Positions 11,228 through 22,944 of a DNA stretch of 64,000 bases are shown here, piece after piece. The DNA is from Sipunculus nudus. Lineage: Eukaryota; Annelida; Sipuncula; Golfingiida; Sipunculidae. Every line of letters starts with the position of its first letter. Positions within the stretch are counted from its first letter, which is position 1. The position numbers and the translations under genes were made by a program. The stretch lies in assembly GCA_026874595.1 (NCBI GenBank), contig CM049306.1, positions 60,020,019-60,084,018 on the forward strand, given 5' to 3'. The notes beneath the pieces are model-generated. The model had not been told where the DNA came from and made no database searches. It was given only the letters and a program-made list of their open reading frames with translations.

Positions 11228-12414
11228 CTGTATAGAAAATGTATCATTAAAAATAATGTGAACAACAACTATAAGAAAATTACATATCTAAAAGATTTCA
11301 ATTGGTCACAAAATCCTCAAATCTCCACATTTACATTGTTTCAATTTATTTAAAGGTAAAATCAAATGGATCATATGATGGCAAAGCTGATAGAATTACA
11401 TGTATATAATATATTTAAAGATGATATGGATTATGGATTAGAAATCAGTCCAAAGATAACTGTCATGAGTTTTACTTTGGACTGTAGTGGTTCAAATAAG
11501 TGACATCCATTTAAAAGCCTGCAAATAAATATATATGGACCCTGCAGTGAAAGACAATTCATATTATCAAACATAATGAAATCCTCAAGAGGAAATCTTT
11601 CCATTAAGAAACACATTCATGATTCTACACACTACATAATGCTGGATGGTATTAAAATTAGCACTTTCTGACCAACTTTGGCATAATCAGCTAAATATGT
11701 TTCATAAAAGAGAAGTGTACCTACATATAAGATATTTAACTGTAAAAAAAGTTTATTGTCAGACTCCTAATCAAGATGCAGAAAATTCTTTATAGGTTAA
11801 AGGGTTGAAATTCATCCAAACAGTAAAGGAAGAATACATGCAACAGTCACATGAACTGCATTATTGTAATATGAAACACCACGACTTGCAAAATTGGCTT
11901 ATTTTTCATAGTAAGAGCCTGGTTATAGAAAGGTCCTGATGAATGTAATAGATCATGTGCACACTGTGGAAAATTGGACTCACAAGAGTATGACTGCTGG
12001 TTAGAGATTTTGAGCTTCAAAATATGCAGCACACAATGCACCAGGCTTCTACATACACTGACAGCATAAGTACAAATGTAATGAAGAGGTTTATGTAGCC
12101 TTTTCAAGTATTTTGGATATGAATTGTTTCAAGGCAAATAAAATAATCATCGGTGTTTTGTGGTAAGGACTTCACAGAATAAGCAATATTTTGTAAGCAT
12201 GCCAGAAACATTAACAGAAGGTGTTTCCTTGAAATTAAATAAGTATTGATTTTTAAAGTTTGACAGTTGGGACAAGTAGTCCAAGCCATCCCACAGTGTC
12301 CAACACAAAGTGGCTTATTTTCAGTAGAGAAAACCTCTGGCAGATGTGTTGATCATGTCTAACTGCTACATTTCCTGGTTATCCCCTAAATGTTTAATTA
12401 CCTATATTTCTTAC
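11228..12414. other. UBLCP1 intron 2
   Basis: Unique AT-rich sequence of about 1.2 kb. Minus-strand open segments at 11431-11616, 11847-12107 and 12104-12289 lack recognisable domains and are judged chance. Confidence 0.5.
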
Positions 12415-12506
12415 CAAGGTTTCTTCACTTGTTCCCATCATCATGATTTTGGTGTTGGGTTTTAGCTGCAAAAAGCTCAGTGCCAGTTCATCTGTTAGCT
12501 GCTTTC
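12415..12506 (-). CDS. UBLCP1: UBLCP1 coding exon 2 (residues 55-85), end of UBL domain
   Basis: 92 nt. The acceptor ACAATCACAG precedes GA AAG CAG, completing Gly55; the donor is TTG|GTAAGA. It encodes KQLTDELALSFLQLKPN followed by TKIMMMGTSEETL. The LKPNTKIMMMGT stretch is a hallmark of the UBLCP1 ubiquitin-like fold's last strand. Confidence 0.96.
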
Positions 12507-12953
12507 CTGTGATTGTAAAAATGACAGTCAGTATCACAGCTGAGAAGTAAAGATGCTTGTTCACATGACTGGTTTGACAGGTACCTTAACTGGATTTCTC
12601 TCTAATTATTTATCATGTGGCACTGAACTGGTACATTAGTGCATAATATCTTCACAAACTTTATTCAAGAAGGGACTTCAAGTGAATTAAATGTACTGGT
12701 ATTTATTTATTACAGTCATTTCAATATCTTAATACATAATACATATTGCATGGACTTTTTAATGCTGGTGTTCAGGAATTATCATTTATCATGTTTTCAG
12801 ATACTACATGCACATAAATATGAATGAATTTCTGTTTGAGACCCTTCTAAAAAGCAAGTCTTACTGCTTTCTTAGGGCATTGCTACAAATATCTAGCAGG
12901 TTCAATGATGTGAATGAATCTATGTACAATTGCTAAAAATCTATTTTTACATT
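12507..12953. other. UBLCP1 intron 1, unique 3' part
   Basis: Unique AT-rich sequence leading to the exon 2 acceptor. Nothing else is recognised. Confidence 0.5.
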
Positions 12954-15383
12954 AACAAGGCCTACAAGCCTAATGCGAACCTGTACATTCAGATATAAAC
13001 CAGGTATTATGCTCAAATGCTGGACCATTACTTTTCAAGTACAAGTGCAACGTATATGAACAATGCAAATACAAAACATTTTGAACAAGAAACAATTATA
13101 CAAACATTACTGTTTCAGACTGTAAGGTCAAACCCCTCCTGAGAAATAAGCAAGGACATACATTGTGCAAAAATTATTGTACGTGGCACCACCAGTCTTG
13201 TACACAATAAAGCTATCCGATATGTATAATTACGCCCAAATTCAGGCTGATATATCAAATTCCTCTGCAGAAATAAGCAGGCACATACACTGTGCAAAAG
13301 TCATTGTAATGGCCACTCCTGTCATTTGAACGATAAAGCCATCAATGACGCATAGGCAGGTCAAAATATCAGGCCAATACATTAAACTTCCCTTGAGTTT
13401 GATGCACTGGGCTGACCAGGCTTAGGTAAAAAAGAGTTGCCCAGAGTGAACTGTGACAAATTGCTGGCTCAGGCTACTGCACTGAGTGAACTCTGCACCT
13501 GGCTAGACTGAGGGAACTTTAATTTTGTTGCATAATCTGACACAATTGGCAGTCTGCCAAAACTTTAAATAGATCTGTACCAAATCTGATGCAGTGGGCA
13601 GTCTGCCAAAGCTATAAATAGAATGCAGCTACTGCACTAAATGAACTCTTGACCTGCATCAGGCTAGACTGAGTTAACTTTTGACCTGTACCTGGCTGCA
13701 TTGAGTGAGCTCTTGACCCATGCATAATCTGACACAGTTGGCAGTCTGCCATAGCTATAAATAGATCCATGCCAAATCTGATGCAGTGGGCAGTCTGCCA
13801 AAGCTATAAATAGAATGCAGCTTCTACACTGAGTGAACTCTTGACCTATACCTGGCTGCACTGTGTGAACTCCTGACCTGTTGCCTAATCTGCTACAGTT
13901 GGCAGTCTGCTAAAGCTATAAATAGACCCAGATTGACCTTTGGCCTGTTGCCAAATCTGAAATGGCTGGCAGTCTGCCAAGCTATTTATAGATACATACA
14001 CAATCTTGGTCTGTTGTTAAATCTGTTTACACATACTGAAAGACTTTGGGGAAAATTTTTTTTGAAGCGGATGCATTCATATGATTTTAATAAAAATGTT
14101 TAGAATAGTAAAAGATGTAGTCCTTTCATTTTTAAAGGTCTATTTATTTAGCCAAAAATCATTTAAGTAAACTTGAATGAAGACCACCTAAGAATTATTT
14201 TGGTGCAATGTTACATAAATTAGAACTACAGTTTTGCAGTAGAAGACTATTGCAGCCCTCAGTTTGAAATGGGTTTACTAATTGCCTCAAGACCAACTTA
14301 AGCTTTCTATGACTCTACAAAAAATCAACGAACCCAACATATCCTTATACAATTAAAAAAAATTATTAAATATTTTTATGAAAAATTAAACCATTCAGGT
14401 TGACAGTTTCATCATAAAACATTTTTAAGCTGTAAGTGGCTAAAATTATAAGGTTCCTTGCAGTAAAAAAATAACAGGTAGATGTAGGTGGGGCCACAAA
14501 AACTGCAATTTGAAATATGAGTCACATGACCAACATTTACACAAAATTTAGTGATCCTAGCTCCTATTGTTTCTGAGATTGTTATGTTAGTATACTTACT
14601 TGCCAAATGACTAATTTCAAATTCCTGTAAATTGGCTAAAATTCATCAAACCACAACCATTTGAACAAATCACAGAGAGCTGGTCTCTGGGATAATTTTT
14701 GTGAAATATTAACCATTTGGCGGAATGATTTTTGAGAAGAAGATTTTCGAAGGTTTTTTAACTTTTTCCCTAACAAATGTTAGTTAATGCAGGTGGTGCT
14801 ACAAAACACTTAATCCAACATCATTTAGTATGTGACAGATTTCTGCATAAAATCTGGGGATGCCAGCTCCTGCTATTCCTAAGAAATTATAGATTAATTT
14901 ACTGATGACTGATGACCCCTGTACAGAAATGGTAGATGCAGGTGGTGCCACCAATACCTCATGTTTAAATATGACTTATGTGACCAACATTTGCATGAAA
15001 TTTGGTGATGATACCTCTTGCTGTTTCTGAGCTTGTCATTTTAGTATGCTTCTTTTGGACATATGACTAAGTTCAACTTCCTGTAACTTGGCCAAAATTC
15101 ACCAAACTTGAACCATTCAAACAAACTTGAGAGAGATGGTATAAAAAATTATTTCTGAGAAATATGGAAACAATTTGTCTTGACTGTTTTGAAGGAGATA
15201 ATTTTTAAAGGTTTTTTATCTTTTTCTCTATAAAATCTAAGAAAATGCAGAGTTTTTCAGATGGCTAGTTTTTTGCATTAAATTTCATGATACTAGCTCC
15301 AGTGGTTTTTGAGATAGTCTGGGTTAACATACAGACGACGGACGCTGCCACACCATCGCATTAGCTCACAGGTTCGCTAAAAA
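12954..15383 (-). repeat. Family B interspersed repeat, copy in UBLCP1 intron 1
   Basis: Minus strand from TTTTTAGCGAACCTGTGAGC (about 15383) to AGGCTTGTAGGCCTTGTT (12954). It keeps the 5' text and the GGCAGTCTGCC plus GCTATAAATAG array (13540-13990), but has only part of the 275-bp core. The order matches the copy at 4652-8384. Confidence 0.82.
13540..13990. repeat. Array of GGCAGTCTGCC palindromes with TATAAATAG
   Basis: Six or seven spaced copies of an 11-bp palindrome, each followed by (A)AGCTATAAATAGA and alternating with 'CTGCACTGAGTGAACTCTTGACCT' type text. Clear TATAAATAG hits are at about 13612, 13756, 13805 and 13917. Related arrays are at 6680-6780 and, reversed, at 29820-30090. 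It is a subregion of family B. Confidence 0.75.
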
Positions 15384-16766
15384 TTACTACAGACGCATAC
15401 TGAATGCAAAATTATAATACAGATACATCTCACTGATGGCAAAATCTTGATTTAAGTTGAGTATGGATACCAATTATTTATAATCCATGTACAGCCATCT
15501 TCATATACCCACAGGGAGCTGTATACCTGTGATTGTAAACATTGCCTGGCATGAGGAATATATAAAATCATAAATCTACATTTTTTAAAAGCTTTAAAAA
15601 ACATTCTTGTCAATATTAACCATAGATAACATGAAATTTAAATGTCTAGAGACATGATGATGTAACAAATGCTGATAAACTGGTGCCAGGCTATATGTAT
15701 CTGCTTCACACAGTTAACATATATGGTAAAATCACTTAATCCAATCTTTATAATTCAGCCAAAATTCATTCTTTGGAACCATAAAAGACAATTATTATAA
15801 GAATAATTCAGGGGATTATTCTTGTAAAATATTAAACAAACTGGCCTCAGTGGCATTAGTCAAAAAACGTTTTGCAGGTTTTTAACTCATATGGGAAAAT
15901 ACAGCAAAATGGCTAAGTTCAGCTTCCCATAACTCAGCCAAAGATCACTGAACCTAAACCATTTGAACAAACTTGAATAATCAACATCTGAGGATAATTA
16001 ATGTGTGAGATTTAAGAATTTGGCCAAGTGGTTTTTAGAAGAAGATCTTTGTAGCCACTGAGCTAAAATGGGCTGTTATGGCATATGACTAAATTCAGAT
16101 TCCCATAACCTAGCCAAAAGTAACTGAACTGAGACCATTTGAACAAACTTCAGAAAGCACTACCCTAGGATCATTTCTGTGCGATATTTAACAATTTGGC
16201 TGTATGGTTTCAGAGAAGAAGTTGTTTGTAGCCCTCAGTGTGATACGGGCACTGATGACCCCCGTACAAAATAGGCCGGTGCAGGTGGCGCCACCAATAC
16301 CTCAATTTCAGATATGACTCATGTGACCAACATTGGCATAAAATATGGTGATGATAGCTCCAGCGGTTTCTGAGATTGTAATGTTTGTATGCTTTTTTGG
16401 ACAGATGACTAAGTTCAACTTCCTGTAACTCGGCCAAAAATCACCCAACTCAAACCATTCGAACAAACTTGAGAGAGATTGTTTCAGGAATCATTTCTGT
16501 GAAATATTGGACAATTTGGCTGATCAGTTTTGGAGAAGAAGATTATTAAAGCTTTTTTAGCTTTTTCCCTATAAAATCTAAGAAAAAGCAGTTAGCCAAA
16601 AAATAAGCAAAATCCGATAGAGTTTTTTAGATGATAAATTTTTGCATAAAATTTTGTGAAGCTAACTCCTGCCATTTTCAAGATGGTATGGGTTAACTTA
16701 CAGACGACAGACGACGGCTGACAGACGACGCCACACCATCGCATAAGCTCACAGGTTTGCTAAAAA
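15384..16766 (-). repeat. Family B 5' half, adjacent partial copy
   Basis: Starts at 16766 with TTTTTAGCAAACCTGTGAGC on the minus strand and runs directly into the next copy's start. It aligns by text with 7030-8384 over its whole length (for example 'atactgaatgcaaaattа'-type text at 7045 and 15400). It lacks the hairpin end. Confidence 0.8.
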
Positions 16767-18329
16767 GCACTGAAGAAAGTAAAATCTATACACTGATATG
16801 GCATTGGTACAAGGTGATATTGTTTAGCCAACAATCTGATTTAAGGTCTTTATAAATATTGTCAAAAATGTTCATTTTCAGAAAATTTGTTTATAACTGA
16901 GTCATTTAGTACCCACTATGTCACAAAAATGTGTTAGTTCATCATTTAAAAAAAATGCATTTTGACTGACCTGTCAACTCTATGTGGGAATGAAAATAGA
17001 ACTGAATATAACCTGCAGTAGCAGTCTCTTGAGCTTGAACACTGCTGATCTTGATAAGCTGGGCACTGTTTATTGATCCTTAATTAGTGCAAGCCACAGT
17101 GGCCACCTAATTAGTAGTTGTTATCCTGGGACCATTACTCCGCCTTCTTCTAAGTCTGACACTTACAGACTTGACAGTAGGCATCAAAATCACATTTTTA
17201 CACACAAAATAATGATTAAGACCAGTAAAACTAAAAGAGGAAGGGCGCAAAATCAGATCACGATGTGTATTCATGTTAAAACTGTCACTTGCATTCATAT
17301 TTCAGTCAAACAGCTGAGACAAAATTACTCTTCCAAACAATTTTTGGCCATTTTCTCATAACAGCATTTCAGTTAGGTACACCATCTTCCGAGGGCTATT
17401 TCTCACAGACTATCAGGCATTCAGCTATTAAATTTTGCACTTATGTTTGAAAACATAAATCTTTTTTTTTATTTGATATCTTATTTATAGGGACATAATC
17501 AGGGGCAATATTATGCCTATTCTTTCACTATATCAGTTCAGTTCTGCTTTATTTAAAAGTTTCCAAGCAAAACCATCACAGTACAGTCTCAGTACCTCAC
17601 ATACGACTGTTATCTTCTTGGCCCGGTATGGCTCTGCGAGTTGTTAACACAGTCTATGTATGTCTGTTTACCAAAACAAGGCTGCGTGACCAAGGTCAGA
17701 TTGTGAGCCACAAAATGCAGTGTTTCAGCCAGTGGGAACAGGTATTACATTTTCTGGGCCAAGTCAGTCAAGGCATCTCCTGATTGAAACTTATAGTTGC
17801 TCTGCATTGCATGTGGCCCCACTTGCTGTGTTTATGTTGACACCTATGATCCCGCCCAGTCCACTGTTTTTAAAACTCATTTACAGGAGTAAGCAAACAG
17901 TTCAAGGCAATATTTTGGCAGGTACAGATTTATTTTAAAGGGGAGAAGCTATTTCATGTTAATTCAACATGCTGTATTGGTGATTTGGCCCTTTTAAAAA
18001 ACAGTTACAGGCTATTTAATACAAAGGGTCATTTGTTAATTTGTCAAAGAATTTTAAAATTAAAGTTTTATGAGAAGGAAAGATCATGGATTTGCATTAA
18101 TAAAAAAAACTCCTAGAGATATTTGTGTATATTTTAAGATGATGATATATATATATAATATTATTTAATGCATAGACCTATGTATACAGCTAGATTTGAG
18201 ATATATCGCATTTTTTGTAAAAATGAATAATTCCCTTCAAATTCTTAAATCTTAAGACCAGCAACAACCAATATATTAATATATCGAAGATCTAATAGAA
18301 GATATTCTGAGGATTAAAAATATGTATTC
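16767..18329. other. UBLCP1 intron 1, no feature recognised
   Basis: Unique sequence of about 1.6 kb between a family B copy and the LINE. A 72-codon open frame at 17720-17938 shows no domain. Confidence 0.5.
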
Positions 18330-20660
18330 ATATGTAAATCATTGAGAAATTTGACACAGAGAGTGATTACAAGAACTAAGAAAAACTTCAATAGAAATGA
18401 GATTCATGAAAACCAGCATACTCCCAAGGCTTTGTGGAAAACTTTGAAAAGTGTGCGAATGCCTGGGAAACTCAAAATGCATATGTACACATTGGCCTCA
18501 AGGATAAAAATGGAGAAATTAATTTTGATTCTAAATTTGTATCTGAAAATTTAATAATTTCTTCTGTAATATTGCTACTACCTCAGTCAAAAAGCTGACA
18601 CTGAGGGTATCTAATGAAGCTTCTTTAGTAAATTTCTATTCTGAAAAGAATGGTGTTACGAATTATTTCAACTTTAATGAAGTTACGGAGTAACATGTAA
18701 AAAAGCTACCGTTGAAGCTTAACACAAACAAAGCAACAGGTAGTGATAATATATCAGCCAGGTTTCTCAAGGATGCTGCATCAATCATTGTATCACCCTT
18801 GACCTACATCTTTAATCTCTCATTAAAACAGTTCCAGATATATTTTAAGTGGCAAAGTTGTCCCACTTTTCAAAAGAGGTGATCGAAATTTTAAAGGTAA
18901 CTACAGACCCGTGTCTATTTTACTGATTGTCTCGAAATTAATAGAAAAGATTGTCTATGACCAACTTTTTGAATATTTAAAGAATAAAGATTTGTTCTAT
19001 GAATTTCAATCAGGGTTAAGGCCAGGTTTTTGGACCGACACAGCGCTTGCATATTTAAGTGATAGAATTAGATTAAACATGGATAGAGGAGAATACACAG
19101 GCATTGTCCTCATTGACTTACAAAAAGCTTTTGATACTGTTGATCATTCTATTCTGGGATTTAAGTTGAAAGCAATTGGTCTTAATGAACAATCTGTTTC
19201 TTGGTTTGAGTCGTATCTCTCAAACAGGAAACAATTTGTTGATTTAGGTAATCATGCAGCAAAATCTTCTTCAGGCAATGTTACTTGTGGGGTTCCTCAG
19301 GGATCAGTTTAAGGCCCTTTTCCTTTTTCTATATTTGCGAATGATATGATACAAGCTACCAAATGTGAACTTTTCCTTTATGCTGATGATTCTGCACTAG
19401 TGGTGAGCAGACCGGATCCAAAGAAAATTGGAAATATGTTGTCAGTAGAATTAGAATCTCTTATTATTGGCAGGAGGAAAATAAGCTCTCTCTTCACCTT
19501 AGGAAAACTGAAAGTATTTTGTTTGCATCCAACCAGAAGCTTAGTAAGTGCAAACAATTATTGGTGAAATGTGATAATGTGGATATTAATACCAAGGAAA
19601 GTGTGAAGTATATAGGGGTCATGGACCAAAACATGTCAGGTACTACTAAGGGTATGTCTATAATTAGTAAAGTTAATGCTAAAATTAGATTTCTTTTTAG
19701 GAAAGGTATGTACATGGGCATCAAAGAAAAGAAAATGTTATGCTCAGCCCTGCTACAGTCAATTTTTGATTATGCCTGTAATTTTTGAAACAGAGGACCC
19801 CATAAGAAGCTTAAGAATAGGTTACACACAGCCCAAAACAAGATTATTCAATACATCTTTAATTATACTCCTTGACAGCAAATAAGAGTTTCAGATTTTA
19901 AAAAATTAAAATGGCTTGATGTCTCACATAGAGTAGACTGTCTAACTCTTAACCTTACCAGAATGTTCAATATTCATCATAATTATGCATCTTCTTACTT
20001 GTGTGATATTGTTCCTGATAGTCATAATTACAGAACTCATAGGTCAAATTTATCATAAAATGTTCCAGAAGTTAAATATCAAGGCAGTAAAACTTTTAAA
20101 TACTGGAGTGTAAAATTGTGGAATGATCTACCAATGGCCATCAAAACAGAAAATAGTAGATATATTTTCAAAAGGAAATGTCACAATTATCTTTTACAAC
20201 AGATGGAACAATACGAAAATTGTGTATACACTGTTTAGATAATTTAAGGAAGGTTTATTGCTGATTTTTTGGTTGATGTGATGGTTCTTAGCTGTTGTGA
20301 TAATACCAGGTGCAGCCGCCGTCTTGTAAACTGTAATCTTAGTATGGTCCACTATGGAAATAAGTCTTTTATTGGGAAGACTTTTCAGTGTTCCATTTTC
20401 AATTGTATTGTTTATAGGTTCAATAGTGCATGGTGCTCAAATGATGTACTGTGATTTTATATATATTTTCTTTTTAGATAGTCTGTGATATGTAATGTGA
20501 TATATACTTTAATTATTTTTTTATTTTTTTTTTATTCAGCATGTACTGTGATATATAAAGTTTCTTTTTTTAATATGTACTGTGATATATTGTATATATT
20601 TTATACTTGTACCGTAAATAATGTAACTAAATAAAAAAATTCATTCATTCATTCATGAAT
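18330..20660 (+). mobile_element. 5'-truncated non-LTR retrotransposon (Jockey/CR1/L2 type), inactivated
   Basis: An open segment at 18345-18550 (RTKKNFNRNEI, PKALWKTLK) matches the linker between endonuclease and reverse transcriptase. The RT runs from about 18900, with SKLIEKIVYDQLFEYL, FQSGLRPGFWTDTALAYL, LIDLQKAFDTVDHS, VSWFESYLSNRKQ and GVPQGS, then the catalytic LYADDS at about 19378. The C-terminal region follows (HRSNLS, LWNDLPMAI) to about 20238. The endonuclease is missing. A stop replaces the residue after GVPQGSV (19310-19312), with further stops and frame changes at about 18555, 19788 and 20056, so it cannot be active. The 3' end is an AATAAAAAAATTC tail with a (TTCA)n microsatellite at 20637-20656, as in CR1/L2-type elements. 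It lies antisense inside UBLCP1 intron 1. Confidence 0.92.
18911..19567 (+). pseudogene. Reverse transcriptase domain of the LINE (degenerate)
   Basis: RT motifs appear in order: the SKLIEKI fingers segment, FDTVDHS (first catalytic Asp), GVPQGS and YADD (paired catalytic Asp). A stop lies directly after GVPQGSV. The YADD block continues in frame after it as FANDMIQATKCELFLYADD. The family assignment comes from motif spacing. Confidence 0.9.
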
Positions 20661-20903
20661 CATGTCAATGCCACATAGTTATTTCAAAATATATTTTAAA
20701 GCTTAACTGAACCAAGGCAGTTTCAAATATGAAGACAGTAGGGTAACCATCTATCAGTGCTTTGGGTTGGGTGTGGGGCCCTCTTGAGTGGGCGGGGCTT
20801 GAGCACACTAGCTGTCAGTCGTTCTTTTCTGTGCCAGTCCCAAATCATTCATGTCAAATGTTAACTCAGTGGACGCGTAGCTTAGCAACGGAAAATATAC
20901 CAC

Positions 20904-21066
20904 CTTTACATTTGACACCAAGTAACTTCTGACGGTCTGGACGGACGTTGGTTTCCTTCTGTATTCGTTTCTTCAATTCCATTATCGTATCGTCCTCTGT
21001 AAGGCCAGTAATGTTTATTTCTCGACCACTCCATTTGACAGTTATGGGCTTCATGGGCGCAGCCAT
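20904..21066 (-). CDS. UBLCP1: UBLCP1 coding exon 1 (residues 1-55), start of UBL domain
   Basis: 163 nt from the ATG at 21066. It encodes MAAPMKPITVKWSGREINIT, then DDTIMELKKRIQKETN, RPDRQKLLGVKCK: a ubiquitin-like start with the family's RQKLLG motif. Two donors are possible; AAAG|GTGGTA is preferred over GGTG|GTATAT because it gives the family's spacing (KGK) into exon 2. No alternative upstream in-frame ATG is seen close by. Sequence upstream (21067-21170) is presumably 5' UTR and promoter, with no TATA box identified. Confidence 0.95.
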
Positions 21067-22644
21067 CTTGAAACTACGATCGAAATTTCTAGACTTAGTT
21101 TCTAATTTAATCGAACTCCATTCTTGTCATTGTCCCACTTATCATATAAAATAAAACCTCAAAATACGGTAATTATTATTTCGTTTAAAAAGCATAATTA
21201 AAATTAATCGTTTCCTTCAATTATTTTCCTAGTTTTATACGTAAGTAAATTGAAAATGACAGTTATACCTCACAGCTGTGAAGGTCAAGGCTGTTTGTGC
21301 AAAATTTGTGACATTTGCTTGCTGACAGCCACTGCCCATATTCTGTCAAAATGAATGTCACAGACACGGATACATATATATGACCTTGATTTGTGAAAAC
21401 AAGTAACAGGTAGGAAGTTTTAAAACCTCATACATCTTTGCTATTGCAAAGAAGAGCTGTGCAGATTGTTTAGATTGCTTGCATTCAAAATGGGATTGGA
21501 TCAAAGACAAAGTGGAGTGTTTACTCCACTGGCACTGATTTTGTCAATTTGATTGTACATGCTAATGTAGTCCAGTGATCAGTTTTTAAAGTCGCTTTAT
21601 TTTTTTCAGATTTAAGTAAAGGTTATTGTTAATGTGACTTTTTATAAAGATTTAAACTACCATTATTGCTTGTTCACTGTGCAGTTCAACTTCATTACAG
21701 ATTTTGTTTATTTACTCGGAGAGGTGCCTGTTAGGCTGTATTACTATTTGAAGTGTCCATCTGCAAGTCCGTTGTGCAGATAATCTCTCTTAATTGCACG
21801 ACAGTTGTGCGTCCTCAAATATATCTAACACTAAGTATTCTAATTATTCATAATATAACTACTTTTAAGTATAAGAGAAATGATTATTGTTGGGAAAATT
21901 GATATAAACAAACAAAAACTCATAAAAAATTATATTGATGATACAAACGTTTCAATTGATCTTAGCATGACTGTGCAAAAAAAGTAATAAAAAAAAATCT
22001 TATCAACACCTGTTTTATCACAACATCCAGCCATCCATATTACCCTTTCTTCTTCACATTCTTTACATTCCATGTGTACCCTTTACATGACCAACTTTTT
22101 TTCCAGGATTGGCATCTATATGTTCAATGTTACCATGTTCATGAAGAACATTACCATGTTTTATATGACGCATAATTTTCATTCTCAATTATCAGATCAT
22201 GTTTATGTATATGAAACGTACAGGGAAAGAGCGACTAAGGAGCTATGTTTGTGCTTAATAAAAAAAAAACTTGTAGCAAGATGAATGTTTTGTTAGTCAG
22301 ATGTCAATCAAATATTCACAAACAAGAAAACTCGCTTGATGAATGGAAATTAACATACCACCAGATTCGTAAAGAAACCTGATATGATCAGCACCATTTT
22401 AGTGACAATAGCCTCAGCCTATTACTATTAGACCTCTGATGACTTGGATTAGAACTCTTTTTCATTGAATTGACCAATCCACCATATGTGTCTGTAATGT
22501 ATGAATGTAGCCTGGATAGAAATAGGGATGGCTAAATGACAGTTTATACTCATAATGTTGATGCCGGTGGTAAATGCTGGTAAATGCCACTTTTAGGCCA
22601 AAAATGCTGGCATTTGCTGGTAAATATTGACAAATTCATTTTTT
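21067..22644. other. Intergenic, upstream of UBLCP1
   Basis: AT-rich sequence presumed to contain the UBLCP1 5' UTR and promoter. A small subrepeat of 'ggtaaatgctgg' occurs at 22565-22625. No coding region is recognised. Confidence 0.5.
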
Positions 22645-22890
22645 ATCTCAGCTGACTGAAAGTCATCTGAGCTATAGTGATCACTCTTTGTCCGGCGTCT
22701 GTCCGTCTGTCCCTTAACCAGGCACAAATCGTAACCGCTGGTTATGGAACTTCTAACTTCACATCCGAGGAGGCCCATAAAAAATTTCCTTGGAAACCAG
22801 AAATCAGGTCTCTGTTTTCCATAGCCTCTGAGCTATGGGGTTCTGAAGTACCCCCCAGAATAATGGAAAAGTGATAAATTTCGGCGCTGT
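22640..22890 (+). repeat. Family A' fragment, 5' end
   Basis: Begins TTTTTATCTCAGCTGACTG with the inverted AGTCATCTGAGCT, then GTCCGTC text and an 'aggcccataaaaaatttcc' unit as at 27510. Breaks off before any terminal hairpin. Confidence 0.7.
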
Positions 22891-22944
22891 GGTACCCATA
22901 CGGAGAGTCTAATCACAAGTGATGGGCAAATTATCTGATAATGC

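Larger units (their letters stand above)
1400..21066 (-). other. UBLCP1: UBLCP1 gene: ubiquitin-like domain CTD phosphatase 1 (3' end off window)
   Basis: This gene encodes an FCP1/SCP-type HAD phosphatase that, in characterised animals, is nuclear and dephosphorylates the 26S proteasome, docking through its N-terminal ubiquitin-like domain. Seven exons join in frame with canonical GT/AG junctions to give 269 residues; vertebrate proteins are about 318, so roughly 50 C-terminal residues should lie left of the window. The UBL domain spans about residues 7-80. An acidic linker (DDFDIEEEE) precedes the phosphatase domain. Catalytic elements seen are D146-x-D148-Y-T (nucleophile and acid/base), WSAT with S186 (motif II), K248 and F253-D-D (metal-binding acids). 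The match runs over the whole length with nothing missing internally. It is transcribed away from HTT. Introns 5, 1 and 6 carry large repeats; intron 6 is mostly a minisatellite. The identification comes from family knowledge; the exon joins are read directly. Confidence 0.95.
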
